From Niallia sp. NCCP-28 (lineage in GTDB: Bacteria; Bacillota; Bacilli; Bacillales; Cytobacillaceae), in the NCBI RefSeq assembly GCF_023168165.1, contig NZ_BQYJ01000003.1, positions 636,499 to 700,498 on the forward strand: a DNA stretch of 64,000 nt, written 5' to 3'. Under the pieces are notes generated by a model. It ran no database searches. It was not told the origin of the DNA and worked only from the letters and a program-made list of their open reading frames with translations. How positions within the stretch are numbered: position 1 is the first letter of the stretch; each line of letters starts with the position of its first letter. The translations under genes and the position numbers were made by a program. Below are positions 43,418 through 53,023 of this stretch, piece by piece.

Positions 43418-45844
43418 TTATTCTTCTGCTGTTTCTACCCACATCGTTTTTACTTTTCCTGCATCGCTTTCATCTATCACAAAAGAGCCATTTGAATAGC
43501 GGTCATTAAAACGAATCGGCTCAACAGCAATTTGTTCGATTTCTCCCTTTTCTGTTTCTAAATAGAGGACATTTTGTTTATGGACAATTGCCATGCCGAC
43601 AATTCGGTGAGGATTTGCTTTTAGTTCCCTCAGCATCACAACACCTCTTTTTGCTCTGCCTATGTTTTCAAATTCCGTAAGTTTCATTTTTTTGACAGAG
43701 CCCCTCTGTGTTAAAATAACGACACTTTGTTCTTTTGGATCGGTAATGAGCTTGCCTGATACAACAAAATCTTTTTCTTTTAAATTAACGCCTTTAACCC
43801 CAGCAGCACGCACACCCACTATATTGACTTCTTCTTCATGGAAGCGAAGCGCATAGCCATTATAGGTAGCAACAAGCACTTCTTCTTTGCCTGTTGTAAG
43901 ATGCACATCCACTACTTCATCATCGCCTTTTAAGTTAATGGCAACAAGGGGCTTCGAATAGCGCTGTGCTTTATATTGATTTAATTCCGATTTTTTTGCC
44001 ATGCCATTTTTAGTGAAAAATAATAAATATCCTGTTGTTTCAAAATCTTTGACTGGAATGGCTTGGATAATGCATTCATCCCGTTCAATCGGAATTATAT
44101 TGGAAATATGCTGCCCCAAATCTTTCCAGCGGATATCTGGCAATAAATGTACAGGACAATATAAATAATTGCCTTTATTCGTAAACAATAAAACAACTTC
44201 TGTTGTATTAATGTCGATTTTCTTTAAAATCCGATCACTGTCTTTCATGCCAAAATCCTGGCCATTGCTCGCAGCATAGGATCTTTGGCTTGTACGTTTT
44301 ATGTATCCTTCTTTTGTGACAGTCACAATCACATCTTCACTGGCGACTAGCACTTCTAAATTGATTTTAATTTCTTCAATTTCCGCTTGAATTACCGTGC
44401 GTCTCGTTGTTTCAAAACGTTTTTTCACATCTTTTAACTCTTTTTTAATCACAGACAGCAGTTTTTTTTCACTTGCTAAAATAGCTGTCCACTCTGCAAT
44501 TTTTTTTGCAAGCTCCTTTGCTTCTGCTTGCAGTGCGGTAATATCTGTATTGGTTAATCGATACAACTGCAAGGAAACAATGGCTTCTGCCTGAGGTTCC
44601 GTAAATTGAAAAGCGGAAATTAAATTATCTTTTGCATTTCGTTTATCTTTTGATGCACGGATAGTCGCAATCACTTCATCTAAAATCGACAAAGCTTTAA
44701 TCAATCCATCCACAATATGCTGGCGTTCTTTTGCTTTTTCCAAATCGAATTGCGTACGTTTTGTCACTACTTCTTTTTGATGTTCAATATAAGCATCCAA
44801 AAGCGGCAAAATGCCCATTAGCTTTGGCCGTTTATTATAAATGGCTACCATATTAAAATTATACGTAATCTGAAGATCCGTGTTTTTATATAAAAAGTGC
44901 AAAATGCCATTAGCGTCTGTTTCTTTTTTTAATTCGATGACAATTCGCAACCCAGTGCGGTCCGTCTCATCTCGGACCTCGGCAAGACCTTCTACTTTGC
45001 GGTCTAAGCGAAGTTCATCGATTTTTTTGACAAGATTGCTTTTGTTGATTTCATATGGAATTTCCGTGATGACAATTTGCTGTTTGCCGCCTCTAAGTTC
45101 TTCCATTTCCGTTTTGCCTCGAACGACAATTTTTCCTTTGCCGGTTTCATAAGCTTTCCTTAGGCCTTCAACTCCTTGAATAATGCCGCCTGTCGGAAAA
45201 TCTGGCCCTTTAATATGCTCCATGATATCTTCAACGGAACAAGTAGGATGATCCATCCTTTCGATGACCCCATCAATTACTTCTCCTAAATGATGGGGAG
45301 GAATATCAGTTGCATACCCTGCGGAAATTCCTGTCGAACCGTTTACAAGCAAGTTGGGAAATTTGGCTGGAAGTACAGTAGGTTCATTGGATGTATCATC
45401 AAAGTTTGGAATAAATTCTACTGTTCTTTTTTCGATATCTTTTAAGAGTTCTGCAGAAATGGCTGACAACCTTGCTTCTGTATAACGCATAGCTGCAGGT
45501 GGATCGCCGTCTAAACTTCCGTTGTTTCCATGCATTTGTATTAATACATTGCGAAGTTTCCATTCTTGGCTCATCCGCACCATTGCATCATAAACAGATG
45601 AGTCTCCATGCGGATGATAGTTCCCGATTACATTTCCGACTGTTTTTGCTGATTTGCGGAAATTCTTTTCTTGGGTGTTCCCATCGACATGCATCGCATA
45701 AAGAATGCGGCGCTGTACCGGCTTTAAGCCATCTCGTGCATCAGGCAGCGCCCGCTCTTGAATAATATATTTACTGTACCGTCCAAAACGGTCGCCGAGA
45801 ACGTCCTCTAAAGGCAAATCACGAAATTGTTCGGTTGAACTCAT
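43418..45844 (-). CDS. parC: DNA topoisomerase IV subunit A
   Basis: 808 residues, the normal size. The N-terminal region has KYIIQERALPDARDGLKPVQ and the catalytic Tyr in the AMRYTEARLS segment; the quinolone-determining region is HPHGDSSVYDAMVRMSQEW with the usual Ser. The C-terminal beta-pinwheel carries repeated GxxK(R/K)xxL blocks (YIKRTSQRS, MAKKSELNQ, VKKMKLTEF). It cuts and rejoins DNA to separate daughter chromosomes, as the A2B2 enzyme with ParE. The start ATG overlaps the parE stop by 4 bp, so they are co-translated. A MITE-like element now lies between parC and its terminator. Confidence 0.97.
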   Translation of the reverse strand: MSSTEQFRDLPLEDVLGDRFGRYSKYIIQERALPDARDGLKPVQRRILYAMHVDGNTQEKNFRKSAKTVGNVIGNYHPHGDSSVYDAMVRMSQEWKLRNVLIQMHGNNGSLDGDPPAAMRYTEARLSAISAELLKDIEKRTVEFIPNFDDTSNEPTVLPAKFPNLLVNGSTGISAGYATDIPPHHLGEVIDGVIERMDHPTCSVEDIMEHIKGPDFPTGGIIQGVEGLRKAYETGKGKIVVRGKTEMEELRGGKQQIVITEIPYEINKSNLVKKIDELRLDRKVEGLAEVRDETDRTGLRIVIELKKETDANGILHFLYKNTDLQITYNFNMVAIYNKRPKLMGILPLLDAYIEHQKEVVTKRTQFDLEKAKERQHIVDGLIKALSILDEVIATIRASKDKRNAKDNLISAFQFTEPQAEAIVSLQLYRLTNTDITALQAEAKELAKKIAEWTAILASEKKLLSVIKKELKDVKKRFETTRRTVIQAEIEEIKINLEVLVASEDVIVTVTKEGYIKRTSQRSYAASNGQDFGMKDSDRILKKIDINTTEVVLLFTNKGNYLYCPVHLLPDIRWKDLGQHISNIIPIERDECIIQAIPVKDFETTGYLLFFTKNGMAKKSELNQYKAQRYSKPLVAINLKGDDEVVDVHLTTGKEEVLVATYNGYALRFHEEEVNIVGVRAAGVKGVNLKEKDFVVSGKLITDPKEQSVVILTQRGSVKKMKLTEFENIGRAKRGVVMLRELKANPHRIVGMAIVHKQNVLYLETEKGEIEQIAVEPIRFNDRYSNGSFVIDESDAGKVKTMWVETAEE

Positions 45845-47820
45845 GATGGACTTCCCTCCTCTGCAACCACAATATTTTCATTTTCCAAAATGCTTCCATC
45901 TTCCTCTAAACCAAATGCTACATTGGATTCAATCCATTTTCGCCTTGGCTCGACTTTATCGCCCATTAATGTTGTCACTCGGCGTTCTGCTCGGGCAATA
46001 TCATCAATTTTCACTCGGATCAATGTTCTTGTTTCTGGATTCATTGTCGTATCCCATAATTGATCGGCATTCATTTCTCCAAGTCCTTTATAACGCTGCA
46101 GCGTGTAGCCTTTGCCAATTTTTTTTATCGCATCCTGCAGATCATCATCGCTCCAGGAGTATTCAATCTTTTCATTTTTGCCTGTTCCTTTGCTTACTTT
46201 ATATAAAGGTGGCAAAGCAATATAGACTTTTCCTGCTTCAACAAGAGGTTTCATGTATCGGTAGAAAAATGTCAAAAGCAATACCTGGATATGGGCGCCA
46301 TCTGTATCTGCATCGGTCATAATGATGATTTTTTCATAATTAGAATCTTCTACATTAAAATCTGCGCCGACGCCTCCGCCAATTGCATGAATAATCGTGT
46401 TGATTTCTTCATTTTTGAATATATCAGCAAGTTTTGCTTTTTCTGTATTAATAACTTTCCCCCGGAGTGGCAGCACGGCTTGAAAACGGCGATCTCTTCC
46501 TTGTTTTGCCGATCCTCCCGCAGAATCCCCTTCGACTAGATACAATTCATTTTTTAATGGATTTCGAGATTGTGCTGGCGTTAATTTGCCGGAAAGAACC
46601 GCTTCTGAACGTTTTCTTTTTTTGCCGCCCCTTGCTTCTTCCCTTGCTTTTCTCGCAGCTTCTCTTGCTTGATAAGCTTTTATCGCCTTTTTGATTAAAA
46701 GCGAGCTGGTTTCTGGATTTTCTTCTAAAAAGTAGGCAAGATGTTCTGATACGACAGCATCTACTGCAGATCTTGCTTCGCTTGTGCCTAATTTCCCTTT
46801 GGTTTGCCCTTCAAATTGCAGCAAATCTTCTGGTACACGCACAGAAACAATTGCCGCAAGCCCTTCACGAATATCCGAGCCATCCAAATTTTTATCTTTT
46901 TCCTTTAAAAGGTTTACTTTTCGCGCATATTCATTAAACATTCTGGTCATTGCTGTTTTGGATCCAGCTTCATGTGTTCCACCGTCTTTTGTGCGAACAT
47001 TATTAACAAAAGACAGTACATTTTCTGAATAGCCATCGTTAAATTGGAAAGCAAATTCTACTTCAATGCCATTGCTTTCTCCTTCTAAACTGACAACTGG
47101 ATGCAAGGTGTCTTTTTCTTCATTTAAATATTCGACAAATGCTTCGATCCCATTTTCATAAAAGAAAATGTTATGAAGATCATTTCTATCATCAATCAAT
47201 TCAATTCTTAATCCTTTTAATAAAAAAGCAGATTCTCTTAACCGCTCACTTAATGTTTCAAAATTATAAGTTGTAGTAGAGAAAATCGTTGGGTCTGGCT
47301 TAAAATGAATGGTTGTGCCTGTTTGTGTAGTTTTTCCTTTTTTCTCCAGCGTTGTGACTGGTTTGCCCCCATGCTCAAACCGCTGCTCATAAATAAAACC
47401 ATCTCGTTTAATTTTGACAACGACCCATTCAGACAAAGCATTAACAACAGAAGCGCCAACCCCATGCAACCCGCCGCTTGTTTTATAGCCTCCTTGTCCA
47501 AACTTTCCTCCTGCATGAAGAATCGTAAAAATGACTTCTGGCGTCGGTTTGCCGATTTTATGCATTCCAGTAGGCATTCCTCTTCCTTTGTCTTGTACAC
47601 TAATACTATTGTCCCGATGTATTTTTACAATGATCGCATCCCCAAATCCGGCTAATGCTTCATCGACCGCGTTATCTACAATTTCATATACTAAATGATG
47701 CAATCCTCTTGAATCCGTGCTGCCAATATACATGCCAGGACGTTTTCTCACTGCTTCCAGCCCTTCTAAGACCTGTATGGCATCATCATTATAATCAAAT
47801 GTTTGCTGACTTTTTGCCAC
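45841..47820 (-). CDS. parE: DNA topoisomerase IV subunit B
   Basis: About 659 residues. ATP site: EIVDNAVDEALAG, GRGMPTGMH, GGKFGQGGYKTSGGLHGVG; TOPRIM: ELYLVEGDSAGGSAKQGRDR with IMTDADTDGAHI; C-terminal QRYKGLGEMNADQLW. It provides ATP-driven strand passage with ParC. I start it at the GTG at 47820, seven bases after AAAGGGG, giving the typical N-terminus AKSQQTFDYNDDAIQVL; ATG at 47826 is the alternative. First gene of the parE-parC operon; a LexA-like box lies about 290 nt upstream. Confidence 0.97.
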   Translation of the reverse strand: MAKSQQTFDYNDDAIQVLEGLEAVRKRPGMYIGSTDSRGLHHLVYEIVDNAVDEALAGFGDAIIVKIHRDNSISVQDKGRGMPTGMHKIGKPTPEVIFTILHAGGKFGQGGYKTSGGLHGVGASVVNALSEWVVVKIKRDGFIYEQRFEHGGKPVTTLEKKGKTTQTGTTIHFKPDPTIFSTTTYNFETLSERLRESAFLLKGLRIELIDDRNDLHNIFFYENGIEAFVEYLNEEKDTLHPVVSLEGESNGIEVEFAFQFNDGYSENVLSFVNNVRTKDGGTHEAGSKTAMTRMFNEYARKVNLLKEKDKNLDGSDIREGLAAIVSVRVPEDLLQFEGQTKGKLGTSEARSAVDAVVSEHLAYFLEENPETSSLLIKKAIKAYQAREAARKAREEARGGKKRKRSEAVLSGKLTPAQSRNPLKNELYLVEGDSAGGSAKQGRDRRFQAVLPLRGKVINTEKAKLADIFKNEEINTIIHAIGGGVGADFNVEDSNYEKIIIMTDADTDGAHIQVLLLTFFYRYMKPLVEAGKVYIALPPLYKVSKGTGKNEKIEYSWSDDDLQDAIKKIGKGYTLQRYKGLGEMNADQLWDTTMNPETRTLIRVKIDDIARAERRVTTLMGDKVEPRRKWIESNVAFGLEEDGSILENENIVVAEEGSPS

Positions 47821-48107
47821 ATACATACCCCTTTCACCTTTAAAACACGACATGTTCTCTTTTTATGTATCATGTCGAACAATTGTTTATGTATTCGTCC
47901 AATATCTAAATTTCCCTTTAATTTATCTTTAAATTTTTTTAGAAAATTATCATTTGGCCGTAAAAGCAACAAAAAGAAGGTCATAAACATCCCCCTTCTT
48001 TTCGCCACATTATTTACTAAAAAAATAAGAAGCATAACCATTTAAACTAAAAAACGAAGTGAAAAATGTTTTTATTTTTTACAGATGCAGTAAATAATCC
48101 GCAACAA

Positions 48108-48134
48108 GAACAATTGTTCTTATTTTTATTGTAT
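48108..48134 (-). promoter_or_regulatory. LexA-like box and -10 element upstream of parE
   Basis: GAACAATTGTTC (48108-48119) matches the Bacillus LexA core GAAC-N4-GTTC and is fully palindromic. A TACAAT (48129-48134, minus) lies just upstream, so a bound repressor would block the start site. parEC is a known SOS-regulon operon in B. subtilis. The -35 is unclear. Confidence 0.5.
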
Positions 48135-48455
48135 CATTTTTTTTTCAAACGAGAAATCTTTTTCTTTTTTTGTTTATTTTTTGCACAGGTACTCATCATA
48201 TACCATTACTAAAAAAAGAAAAAGTTATTTTATAAAATAAAACTTTAAACAGTAAGGAGTTCTTCATCCCCCGTCTATCTTTCTTAGGCCCTTTTCTAAT
48301 TCCTTAGCTGGGATCAAAGGCCATTCATGCATAATAAAGTATTGTTAACATAAATGTCTATATTATGTTAACACAGAATGATAGGAAAAAAAACTTGACA
48401 CTCATTTTCCTTATGTGTAGTTCCAGGAAGAAAAAATTCTTTTAAAAATAGAAAA

Positions 48456-48583
48456 ACTAAAACGAAACTACAATCAGAGGATTTTTTTTCCCCCACTGAT
48501 TGATCCGGCTTTTAGAGCTAATTTTTTGCCTATCTGGGCTTCTCATTTTCTCTTATCATCCCTTAGATGAGGATAAAAAGAGA
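48456..48583 (+). repeat. Dispersed repeat, GAAACTTCAATCAG family, copy C (diverged)
   Basis: AACGAAACTACAATCAGAGG, then CCCCCACTGATTGATCCGGC and CATCCCTTAGATGAGG correspond in order to copy B at 12114-12262, with substitutions and no CCCGTTA end. It lies in the 835-base gap 47821-48655, which otherwise holds only the LexA-like box and promoter and no gene I can support. Confidence 0.65.
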
Positions 48584-48655
48584 GATTCATGCCAAAGCAG
48601 AAAATTCCAATAAATTTGCATCTGCCAAAAGCAATGAACCCAACTTTTTCATCTG

Positions 48656-49069
48656 TTATTTTGTTAAAGCATGCTCCACTTTAATGCACCGATCCATGAT
48701 AACCGTATATCCTTTTTCAGTTAAGTGCTGAAATGTTTCTTCATGGACCACTCCAAGCTGGGCCCAAAATACATCTGCATCTATTTTTTCAAACTCTTCG
48801 GCCACTTGAGGCAAAAATTCTGATCTTCTAAAAACATTCACAATATCTACATGGCCTGTTATCTCAGACAAACTGGCAACCGCTTTCACCCCAAAAACCT
48901 CTTTTACGGTTGGATTGACAGGAATAATTTCATAACCTGCCTCTTTCATTGCATAACTAACCATGTAAGAAGTTCTTTCTGGATTATCGCTTAATCCAAC
49001 CACTGCAATTCTTTTTGCTTTTTTTAAAAGTGCACCAATTTCTTGTCTGCTGGGATTTTCAATTGCCAT
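48656..49069 (-). CDS. CoA-binding domain protein (YneT-like)
   Basis: A 137-residue Rossmann-type protein: RIAVVGLSDNPERTSYMVSY near the N-terminus, IIPVNPTVKEVFGVKAVASL in the middle and VFWAQLGVVHEETF and MDRCIKVEH at the end. These are the features of the succinyl-CoA-synthetase-like CoA-binding family. Bacillus yneT lies close to parE-parC, as here, which supports orthology. The yneS/plsY gene found between them in B. subtilis is absent. GGAGAG is 6-7 nt before the ATG at 49069. Biochemical role unknown. Confidence 0.88.
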   Translation of the reverse strand: MAIENPSRQEIGALLKKAKRIAVVGLSDNPERTSYMVSYAMKEAGYEIIPVNPTVKEVFGVKAVASLSEITGHVDIVNVFRRSEFLPQVAEEFEKIDADVFWAQLGVVHEETFQHLTEKGYTVIMDRCIKVEHALTK

Positions 49070-49276
49070 CATTATCTCTCCTTTTGTGCTATTTCTCGAT
49101 TAAAAACAGTGAAGCATGCATAATCTCCACTGATGGAAGTTTCCGTTTAACTATTCCCAATCAGTAAAAATAACAAACAGCGCTCGAAAGTAAGCGTTTA
49201 CTTCATTTTCTTGATTGTCTAAAAGATGCTGATAAGTTATGATAACAAATTTTATTAACAAAAGAAAAGCTAAAAG

Positions 49277-49307
49277 AAAAAACTCCCTTGAACTAAAGGA
49301 GTTTTTG
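49277..49307 (-). terminator. Terminator after GH18 gene
   Basis: AAAAACTCC and GGAGTTTTT form a 9-bp stem with T residues on the minus strand, 70 nt past the stop. Confidence 0.75.
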
Positions 49308-49375
49308 TGAATTTTTATCAAAAAAAGGGTTATCTGCACAAATGGCAGCCAAACCTTTTTAGTTATGCTAAAAAA

Positions 49376-51088
49376 TTACTGTTCCTGTTTTTCTTCTAAA
49401 GCAAGAGCGCTCCAAGCTGTTTCATCTGCAAAAAATCTCGACCAGCTGGCAATTCCAGCTAAAGCATATTTATCGACAAGTTGAGCTCGATTGGATAAAG
49501 ATATTTCATCTTCCATCCAAATTTTATAGGTGGATTTTGTTTTGCTGTCATAATATTCCCCGTAATTCTGTTTTGTTTCTTCATCATACGTAACTGTTAC
49601 TTTATGTTTTTTTACCCATTCATCAGCTTTTTCCATCGATAAAGCTTTTGAAGAAATATCGCCATTTTCTTTTTCTTCCCATAATCTTGTATACAAAGGC
49701 ACACCTAATACTAACTTCTCATTTGGAACTTCACCCATTAATGCTTCTAAGTTATTTTCTACCCATGGCAAACTTGCAACACTTCCAGCTTCTGGCGATG
49801 TTGCCCAATGTTCATCATAGGCCATTACTACCATATAATCGACTAAATCACTAAGGTGAGCCCGTTCGAAAAAGGCCGAATAGTTGCCCCCTGCAATAAA
49901 GGTTATATCCATAGAAACCGTTAGACCTGCATCATGCAAATAAGGGGTTGCTTCTCTAACAAACTGAGTCACATATTTGCCATCTTCTTCATTGACATTT
50001 TCAATATCAATATTGATTCCATCTAAATTATACATCTCACTGTATACAAGCAGTTGACGGATAACCTTTTGTCTTGTTTTGTAGTCTTTAAACACTTCAT
50101 GTGTTTTTTCTGGTGAAAAATCATTGGAAAATAAGCCCCATACTTGATATTTCTGCTTATGAGCCCATTTTACATAGGCAGTAGAACCTAAATTGCTGAC
50201 ATTTCCTTTATTGTCCGATAGCTTAAACCATGTTGGTGAAACAACATTGACGCCTTCCATTTTTTTTATGGTAGAAGTATCTGGATTTTTTGAATAGACG
50301 GCTTCCCATGTTAATTGAATTGGGCCATTTACTTTCTTGAGTTTTGGTTCTTTTTGTTTTAATTCTACTTTTACCGTTTCTGTTTTCCCTTTTTGAATCA
50401 AATCTTTTTTAATAAAGCCCGCTATCCCATTTTTTTTGCGTATATAATAATAACCATCTTTTTCTTTTTCAATGGTTACTGCTTCTTTATCGGCTACTTC
50501 TGCTGTGTAGGACGAGAATAGACTTGGTTCTGTTCTCAGTCTTTTGTAGTCCTCGTCCTTTTTGCCCGCTGTAACCGTTGCATATGTTTTTTTGTCCCCA
50601 TCTTTTTCTAATAGAATTCCATCATTGTCTTTTAAGCTGGAATAAGACAACGCATAAAAATCGACTAAAGGATCAATCGCAACATATACTTTGCCATTTT
50701 CATCCTTAATCGGATGAAATTGCAGATTCACTGCCTCATTATTGACAAAATAAGAGAGCGAATCTGTTGGAAATTGTACGACTTTATCTTTTGTTGTTAC
50801 AATAACAGAATTGCTGTTTGAATCATAAGTAATCGAACTGTCAATATTTTTTTGCCAGACAGATAAAGGCAAATACACTGTATCATTGACAGTAATGGCA
50901 TTGCCTATTTGTTCTCCATTTAATAAAATCGGTTTTTCTCCATGAAAATAACTGCTTTTCTCCTTGCTTGCAAATGGATAAAAAAGCAGAAGAATACTTG
51001 AAAAAACAAGGAAAATTCCAAGCACCAGTCCAAGTATCAATTTTTTCCTTTTTTGCCTTTTGGGCGGTTGAATAATTAATTGAGACAT
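49376..51088 (-). CDS. Cell-surface GH18 family hydrolase with copper-amine-oxidase-like and SH3b modules
   Basis: 570 residues. A cytoplasmic basic tail and one transmembrane helix (about 16-38) anchor it outside. Next come a copper-amine-oxidase-N-like wall module (about 50-155: NGEQIGNAITVNDTVYLPL), an SH3b-type segment (about 165-230) and the GH18 barrel (about 245-560). NLDGINIDIENV is the DxxDxDxE catalytic motif with Glu, and VDYMVVMAYDEHWATSPEAG is strand 6. It resembles SleL/YvbX-type glycosidases that cut peptidoglycan or cortex. GAGGAGGAAGG precedes the start at 51088. Substrate, wall versus spore cortex, cannot be told. Confidence 0.88.
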   Translation of the reverse strand: MSQLIIQPPKRQKRKKLILGLVLGIFLVFSSILLLFYPFASKEKSSYFHGEKPILLNGEQIGNAITVNDTVYLPLSVWQKNIDSSITYDSNSNSVIVTTKDKVVQFPTDSLSYFVNNEAVNLQFHPIKDENGKVYVAIDPLVDFYALSYSSLKDNDGILLEKDGDKKTYATVTAGKKDEDYKRLRTEPSLFSSYTAEVADKEAVTIEKEKDGYYYIRKKNGIAGFIKKDLIQKGKTETVKVELKQKEPKLKKVNGPIQLTWEAVYSKNPDTSTIKKMEGVNVVSPTWFKLSDNKGNVSNLGSTAYVKWAHKQKYQVWGLFSNDFSPEKTHEVFKDYKTRQKVIRQLLVYSEMYNLDGINIDIENVNEEDGKYVTQFVREATPYLHDAGLTVSMDITFIAGGNYSAFFERAHLSDLVDYMVVMAYDEHWATSPEAGSVASLPWVENNLEALMGEVPNEKLVLGVPLYTRLWEEKENGDISSKALSMEKADEWVKKHKVTVTYDEETKQNYGEYYDSKTKSTYKIWMEDEISLSNRAQLVDKYALAGIASWSRFFADETAWSALALEEKQEQ

Positions 51089-51191
51089 ACCTTCCTCCTC
51101 GAAGCAACTCTATAGATGCCTTTCAATAGCTTCTTTAAAAAGTGCGAGTTTCATAGAATAATAATTTTATGATAACATTAATTGTGAATAG

Positions 51192-51225
51192 AAAAAAGAA
51201 TCCTACTTGATATTTAGGATTCCAA
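51192..51225 (-). terminator. Terminator after small membrane gene
   Basis: GAATCCTA and TAGGATTC form an 8-bp stem followed by six T on the minus strand. Confidence 0.75.
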
Positions 51226-51266
51226 TAACTAGCATATGCAAGAAACATGGTTGTTTATTAAAAAGT

Positions 51267-51476
51267 TTAATAGATCAGATCCATAATCTTTTGATATCCA
51301 AAGGGCAAAATGGAAACAGCAATTAAACTTGCGGCAATGGTAAATGTAATGAAAACCATGAATCTTCGAAATTTTATTTCCACTTTTTTATAAGCAATAA
51401 TAAATATTTTTATCATCGAACAAGCCATTATAAATAATATGATAACTGAAAAGGCACTTGCTATAATTATTTCCAT
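51267..51476 (-). CDS. Small two-helix membrane protein
   Basis: 69 residues with two hydrophobic helices (about 5-27 and 41-61) joined by a basic loop (YKKVEIKFRR). GGAAGG lies 5 nt before the ATG at 51476, and a terminator follows, so it is a real gene. I do not recognise a family. It sits between the D-serine dehydratase and GH18 genes, all on one strand, but has its own terminator and a short gap to dsdA (46 nt), so it may be the second gene of a dsdA transcript. Confidence 0.65.
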   Translation of the reverse strand: MEIIIASAFSVIILFIMACSMIKIFIIAYKKVEIKFRRFMVFITFTIAASLIAVSILPFGYQKIMDLIY

Positions 51477-51522
51477 TTTAACCTTCCATTCTTTTTATTT
51501 TCCAACTAATCCAAACCTACTG

Positions 51523-52833
51523 TTAAAGCATTGTTTTCCCAAAATCCAACTGTTTTTTTCTGATTTCCTCAGGTACAAGCATGCCTCCTGTTCCCCAAAA
51601 AACATGAGTCGATTGGGACATTTTTTCACAAAGGTTTTCTTTTTCTGTATATGCCTTAATCATTAGTGGTCCATAAAAACCTGCGAGTGCAGATGGCTCT
51701 AAATATTCCTTTTCTGCCTCAAATAACAATGCCTGCAAACAAAATAGCTGGTGATCGGAAATCGTATAACAGCCGCTAATGAAGCTGCCAATATGATCTG
51801 CTACAAATTCAGATGCTTTTCCCACCGCAAGCCCATCTGCTTCTGTCTGATTATCCAGCTGAAGATCTTGGACAGCAATATTCTTTATATTCGTATAAAG
51901 TCTTGTAAGCATAGCAGGCGAATGGGTTGGTTCCGCAAAAAAACAATGTACATGTTCGTGAAAGATTTTTTTTAATCCATAGGAAATGCCACCGGGAGCC
52001 CCGCCGACTCCACAAGGCAAATAAACGAATAATGGGTGATTTTCATCGATAATAATTTGTTTTGCGTGTAGTTGTTCTTTCAAGCGATATGCCGCAGTGG
52101 CATACCCTTCAAATAAATGAGTGGAATTTTCGTCATCGATAAAATAGCAAAAGGAATCTTTTTCTGCTTCTTTTCTCCCTTGTTCTACAGCAACACTATA
52201 ATCTGCATCATGTTCTATAACCGTTGCACCAATTTCTTTCAGCTTATTTTTTTTCCATGTTTTTGCATCTTTTGACATATGTACAACTACCTGAAAACCT
52301 AATTTTCTTCCAATAATGCCAATGCTTAAGCCTAAGTTTCCTGTAGAACCAACAATGATTGTAAAATCCGCAAAAAAACTTTTTATAGAAGGAGAGAGCA
52401 GTTTCCGATAAGATTCCTTTTGATCAATCAGCTCCTTCTCTAACGCTAGTTTCTCCGCAAATTTCAGCACTTCATAAATGCCGCCTCTTGCTTTGACTGA
52501 TCCTGATATAGGCAATTGATGATCTGATTTGACAAACCAATTGCCAAAAAACTTTTGGTTTTCCCTCTTTTCCATCGCTTGCTTAAACAAAGGGATTTTT
52601 TGGAGGGGGGATTCAATTAATCCAAAATCAGAACGAGTTTCAGGGAACCATTCAGCAATAACAGGAGCAAAACGCTGCAGTCTTTTTATTGCTTCTTCAA
52701 TATTAACTTCCTTAATAGCAGCAATAGGCAGCTCGCTTTTCCCCTCATTTATCCAGCACACTTCTTGATATTCTATTATGGACCGCACTAGAGGGGAATT
52801 ATCCAGCAATTGTTTTTTGATCATTTTCTTCAT
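51523..52833 (-). CDS. dsdA: D-serine dehydratase (D-serine ammonia-lyase)
   Basis: 436 residues, the normal size. The PLP Lys is in SGSVKARGGIYEVL; the phosphate loop is GSTGNLGLS; further DsdA blocks are VVHMSKDAKTWKK, EGYATAAYRL and LPCGVGGAPGGI, and GCYTISD near the end. It converts D-serine to pyruvate and ammonia, detoxifying a wall-interfering amino acid. The start at 52833 has GAGGTG 9 nt upstream. No D-serine transporter or DsdC regulator is adjacent. The next upstream gene is a class V aminotransferase with a separate start. Confidence 0.95.
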   Translation of the reverse strand: MKKMIKKQLLDNSPLVRSIIEYQEVCWINEGKSELPIAAIKEVNIEEAIKRLQRFAPVIAEWFPETRSDFGLIESPLQKIPLFKQAMEKRENQKFFGNWFVKSDHQLPISGSVKARGGIYEVLKFAEKLALEKELIDQKESYRKLLSPSIKSFFADFTIIVGSTGNLGLSIGIIGRKLGFQVVVHMSKDAKTWKKNKLKEIGATVIEHDADYSVAVEQGRKEAEKDSFCYFIDDENSTHLFEGYATAAYRLKEQLHAKQIIIDENHPLFVYLPCGVGGAPGGISYGLKKIFHEHVHCFFAEPTHSPAMLTRLYTNIKNIAVQDLQLDNQTEADGLAVGKASEFVADHIGSFISGCYTISDHQLFCLQALLFEAEKEYLEPSALAGFYGPLMIKAYTEKENLCEKMSQSTHVFWGTGGMLVPEEIRKKQLDFGKTML

Positions 52834-53023
52834 CCTTCATAACACCTCTTTTTTACAATTCTTTAAATCTCCTTTTTTTCCTGCTAGTTTAAACAAAAAG
52901 AAGGAGCATAAACTGCTTCCACAAAATATGGATACACTAAGAAAGCAGTGTCAAAAAACAGATCAATTATTGGCAGTCAAGACAAAACTAGAGCCTAAAG
53001 CAGACAGCTAGACTCTAATTTCA

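Noticed and set aside
48180..48455. Possible small genes between parE and the CoA-binding gene
   Set aside because: Only short frames without ribosome binding sites; AT-rich sequence and a repeat copy explain the interval.
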